Positions 62,034 to 64,000 of a stretch of 64,000 nucleotides of DNA are shown in pieces (position 1 is the first letter of the stretch; each line of letters begins with the position of its first letter). The notes under the pieces were generated by a model. That model worked only from the letters and a program-made list of their open reading frames with translations. It did no database searches and was not told where the DNA came from. The translations under genes were made by a program, and so were the position numbers. The stretch covers positions 74,505,474 through 74,569,473 of the forward strand of contig OU015528.1 of NCBI GenBank assembly GCA_907165065.1, given 5' to 3'. This DNA is from Caprimulgus europaeus. Taxonomy: Eukaryota > Chordata > Aves > Caprimulgiformes > Caprimulgidae.

Positions 62034-62080
62034 ATGACCTTGAAAGGTTCCTCCCAAGGCAAACGATTCTATGATTCTAT
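61635..62080 (+). mobile_element. CR1 LINE fragment, sense, with readable ORF2 tail
   Basis: It starts GGGCCACAAAGGTTATCAGA, which aligns with the CR1 region before [12 protein letters not shown]. It runs through an uninterrupted ORF2 tail and 3' UTR to CGATTCTATGATTCTAT. It is among the least damaged tails in the window, suggesting a younger insertion than most others. Confidence 0.94.
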
Positions 62081-63453
62081 TTTCTGACAGCTTGGAGCAT
62101 CTGTCTTCTAAAAACCAAGCCTCGTTAAAGTACACATCTGTGCTGAACAGCAGGGCACGATGCAGGGATCCTGCACTACTGCTGAGCAACTGCATCCCAG
62201 CAGCAGAAGTGACAGAGGGAGACCTCATCATGCAGAACAAGACCAGTTAGCCCATACACCCAGCCCTCTTAACACAGCCCTCCCCTCCCTCGATGCCAGG
62301 CAGTATCATGGCACAGCACTGTCCCAGGCTGGACAGACTTGTACTGCAATAGAGACATAGGAAATGACTAGTTTGGCTTGAAAATCTGCATTATGTTACC
62401 CCTTTCCAGTAGCCACGCTGCTAGTAATCTGTGCCCCTAATACACAGTTCAGGCTGCCCTTTACCTAGAGAAAAAACTTATTTTAAAACTTTATCTAGAG
62501 AAAAAAACTGACTAAAAGTTAAAATATCTTTGAGAGAAACACACAGGCGTCTAAAGCAGGAACTAAAAAAGCTTTTGATAATTTTTGTACACCTAAAGAT
62601 GTCTAGGATGAATTTCAAATGTCCCCAACTCCACCTCTCACTTGTACCTAGTTGAGACTTGGAACTCTTGCAAAACAGATGCTAAGGTTGTTTAAACTGA
62701 ATGCCTGCCACATATGGCACAATTTGAGGTGAGATAGCTTGTTTATAAATGTCTGATCCTGAACCCACTGGAATGATAAGTGGTGCTCACAAGTAATTTT
62801 GAATCCCACAGACAGTGCAAAGCAGCATGCACCGTGTCCCAGCTGGTCTCCACAGCAGCCCAGAGCTGCCTGGGATGGAAGATCCCCGAGCTGCCCGTCC
62901 TCTTCTGCATCTATGCAAGCCAGAGCAGCTGTACAGATATTCAAACTGAACCCAGGAAATTCAAACTGAACCCAGTTTTCAGCCTCCTGAAATTGCTACT
63001 TTCCCCTTTCTTTATTTTTTCTAGAAAAGATGAAGTGGGGGAGCTACAAATCCCGTTAAATTGCAAAAGAGATGAAGTTGCTTACTTTCCAAAGGGGCCT
63101 CTCAGTTGACCAAAGCACACATGCTGCTGAGGAGTAATGGGCAGACCCTTGTGAAAGCTGAGTGTGTTTGCTGACAGGGTACATTGCTAAGGCTTGTGGC
63201 AACCCTAGAAGTTACTTTAATGTTTTCTTTTAAACTAAGCCTTTTTTTTTTTTTTCACATTTTTCATGGAATGAAGAATTATTTTTGAGGATTAGCAGGA
63301 GCTGGTGAATAGGCAGTGGAACAGAGCTCAGGACATCTGAGTTCCATTTCCTGCTTTATTTGCTGCAAGATTCTCCCCAATATCACTTCAACTCTCTCTC
63401 CCCTTACTTGTCTAGACAGCAGAGGGCTGAAGGCAAAGGCTGCCTCTCCCTCT
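62081..63453. other. Intronic sequence with a short tandem repeat
   Basis: No exon recognised. A 20-bp unit, ATTCAAACTGAACCCAGGAA, occurs 1.85 times in tandem at 62939-62975. A T14 run lies at 63242-63255. A CTAGAGAAAAAACT-type direct repeat lies near 62466-62510. Confidence 0.5.
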
Positions 63454-63569
63454 GGGTGAAATCTGGTCTGACTGAAATCAATAGCAAAACGCTCACAGGA
63501 TGCAGCTCTAGCATCACTGAAGGCAATGGCAAAATTCCTGCTGACTTCAGTGGGGCCTGAATTTTACCC
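63454..63569. mobile_element. Old palindromic repeat, MITE-like
   Basis: The left end GGGTGAAATCTGGTCTGACT and the reverse complement of the right end, GGGTAAAATTCAGGCCCCAC, align as imperfect terminal inverted repeats. Homology continues into ACTGAAATCAAT against ACTGAAGTCAGC, and the element is about 116 bp long. It resembles a repeat type with GAAATC...TGACTTCAATGGGG that I recall from reptile and bird genomes. I cannot name the family. It is probably an old non-autonomous DNA transposon. Confidence 0.5.
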
Positions 63570-64000
63570 TGTGTATTTCCACAGTGCCTAATTTAGTGGG
63601 GCCTTTATCTCAGCTGGGGAGTGAGATGTCACTGTAATACAAATAATGGTATTTATAAAATAGCTCTCACGCACACACAGCACTCTACAATGTGGGGAAC
63701 GTGACAAAGAACAGAGCTCCTGCCCAGGAAAGCTTCCAGCAGCAAGGCATGAATGGATAAATTATAGGAGAAAATAATAGCGACAGGTACCATCTAGGCA
63801 AAAGAAAAGCAGCGTGTGGTAATTGGAGCTGGAACGCTTCACGGAGCAGCTGTTTTTCAGGAGCTCTCTGAAGGAGGGAAAACGAAGGCTGGGCAAACCT
63901 AGAGAGGCTATTGCAGGCATGTGGGTGGTAAATAAACTGTCTGAGGCTGTAGAGTCAGGTTTAGCCTTGAGTGAAATATTGCAGGCATCATGGAAACTCT
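63570..64000. other. Intronic sequence at the right edge
   Basis: No exon, RNA gene or clear transposon seen. A short CACGCACACACAG run lies near 63669-63681. Confidence 0.5.

Noticed and set aside
1-64000. tRNA, rRNA, CRISPR, bacterial operons, endogenous viral genes
   Set aside because: I saw none of their signatures. All mobile-element coding matches are to CR1 LINE ORF1 or ORF2. A short or highly diverged RNA gene could still have been missed by eye.

Overview
The window is animal nuclear DNA, almost certainly from a bird. It carries about a dozen CR1 non-LTR retrotransposon copies. Most keep the avian CR1 3' end, with repeated ATTCTATG-like octamers on the sense strand (or its complement, TCATAGAATC, at the start of antisense copies). 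Very little is coding, and splice signals are of the vertebrate U2 type. The species cannot be named from this sequence; a crocodilian is a weaker alternative.

The only host gene I can support is FRMD4A (FERM domain-containing 4A) on the + strand, seen as two internal coding exons. Exon A (23559-23624, 22 codons) begins exactly at an ATG. Exon B (53922-54016, 95 nt) continues the same FERM F1 lobe in phase 0 after a 30.3-kb intron. The next coding exon lies beyond the right edge. Together they encode about the first 54 residues of the short FRMD4A form, a scaffold that in mammals links the PAR polarity complex to cytohesin/Arf6 signalling.

At 5.7-6.3 kb there is a CpG island beside a (TCC)n homopyrimidine tract. 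It ends in a good 5' splice site at 6173. If spliced to exon A it gives a leader with an in-frame stop 24 nt before the ATG, two tiny upstream ORFs inside a local tandem duplication, and a favourable start context. This looks like an alternative FRMD4A promoter with a non-coding first exon, which is an inference. A second possible leader exon lies at 6530-6630.

Layout: 1-5017 non-coding with nothing recognisable; 5018-5405 antisense CR1; 5700-6290 CpG-island promoter candidate; 6173-23558 intron with three antisense CR1 fragments; 23559-23624 exon A; 23625-53921 intron with five sense CR1 fragments between 23.8 and 33.6 kb, then 15.8 kb with no recognisable CR1, then one antisense copy; 53922-54016 exon B; 54017-64000 intron with three CR1s and an old palindromic repeat. 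The copy at 57.8-59.7 kb is the most complete. It keeps an ORF1 esterase-like segment and an ORF2 endonuclease, but the whole reverse transcriptase is deleted and the endonuclease is fused in frame to the ORF2 tail.

I found no convincing tRNA, rRNA, CRISPR, bacterial or viral gene, and no evidence of a wholly new system. The points worth following up are the candidate promoter architecture, the inverted CR1 pair around exon A, the RT-less CR1 and the CR1-free part of the large intron.
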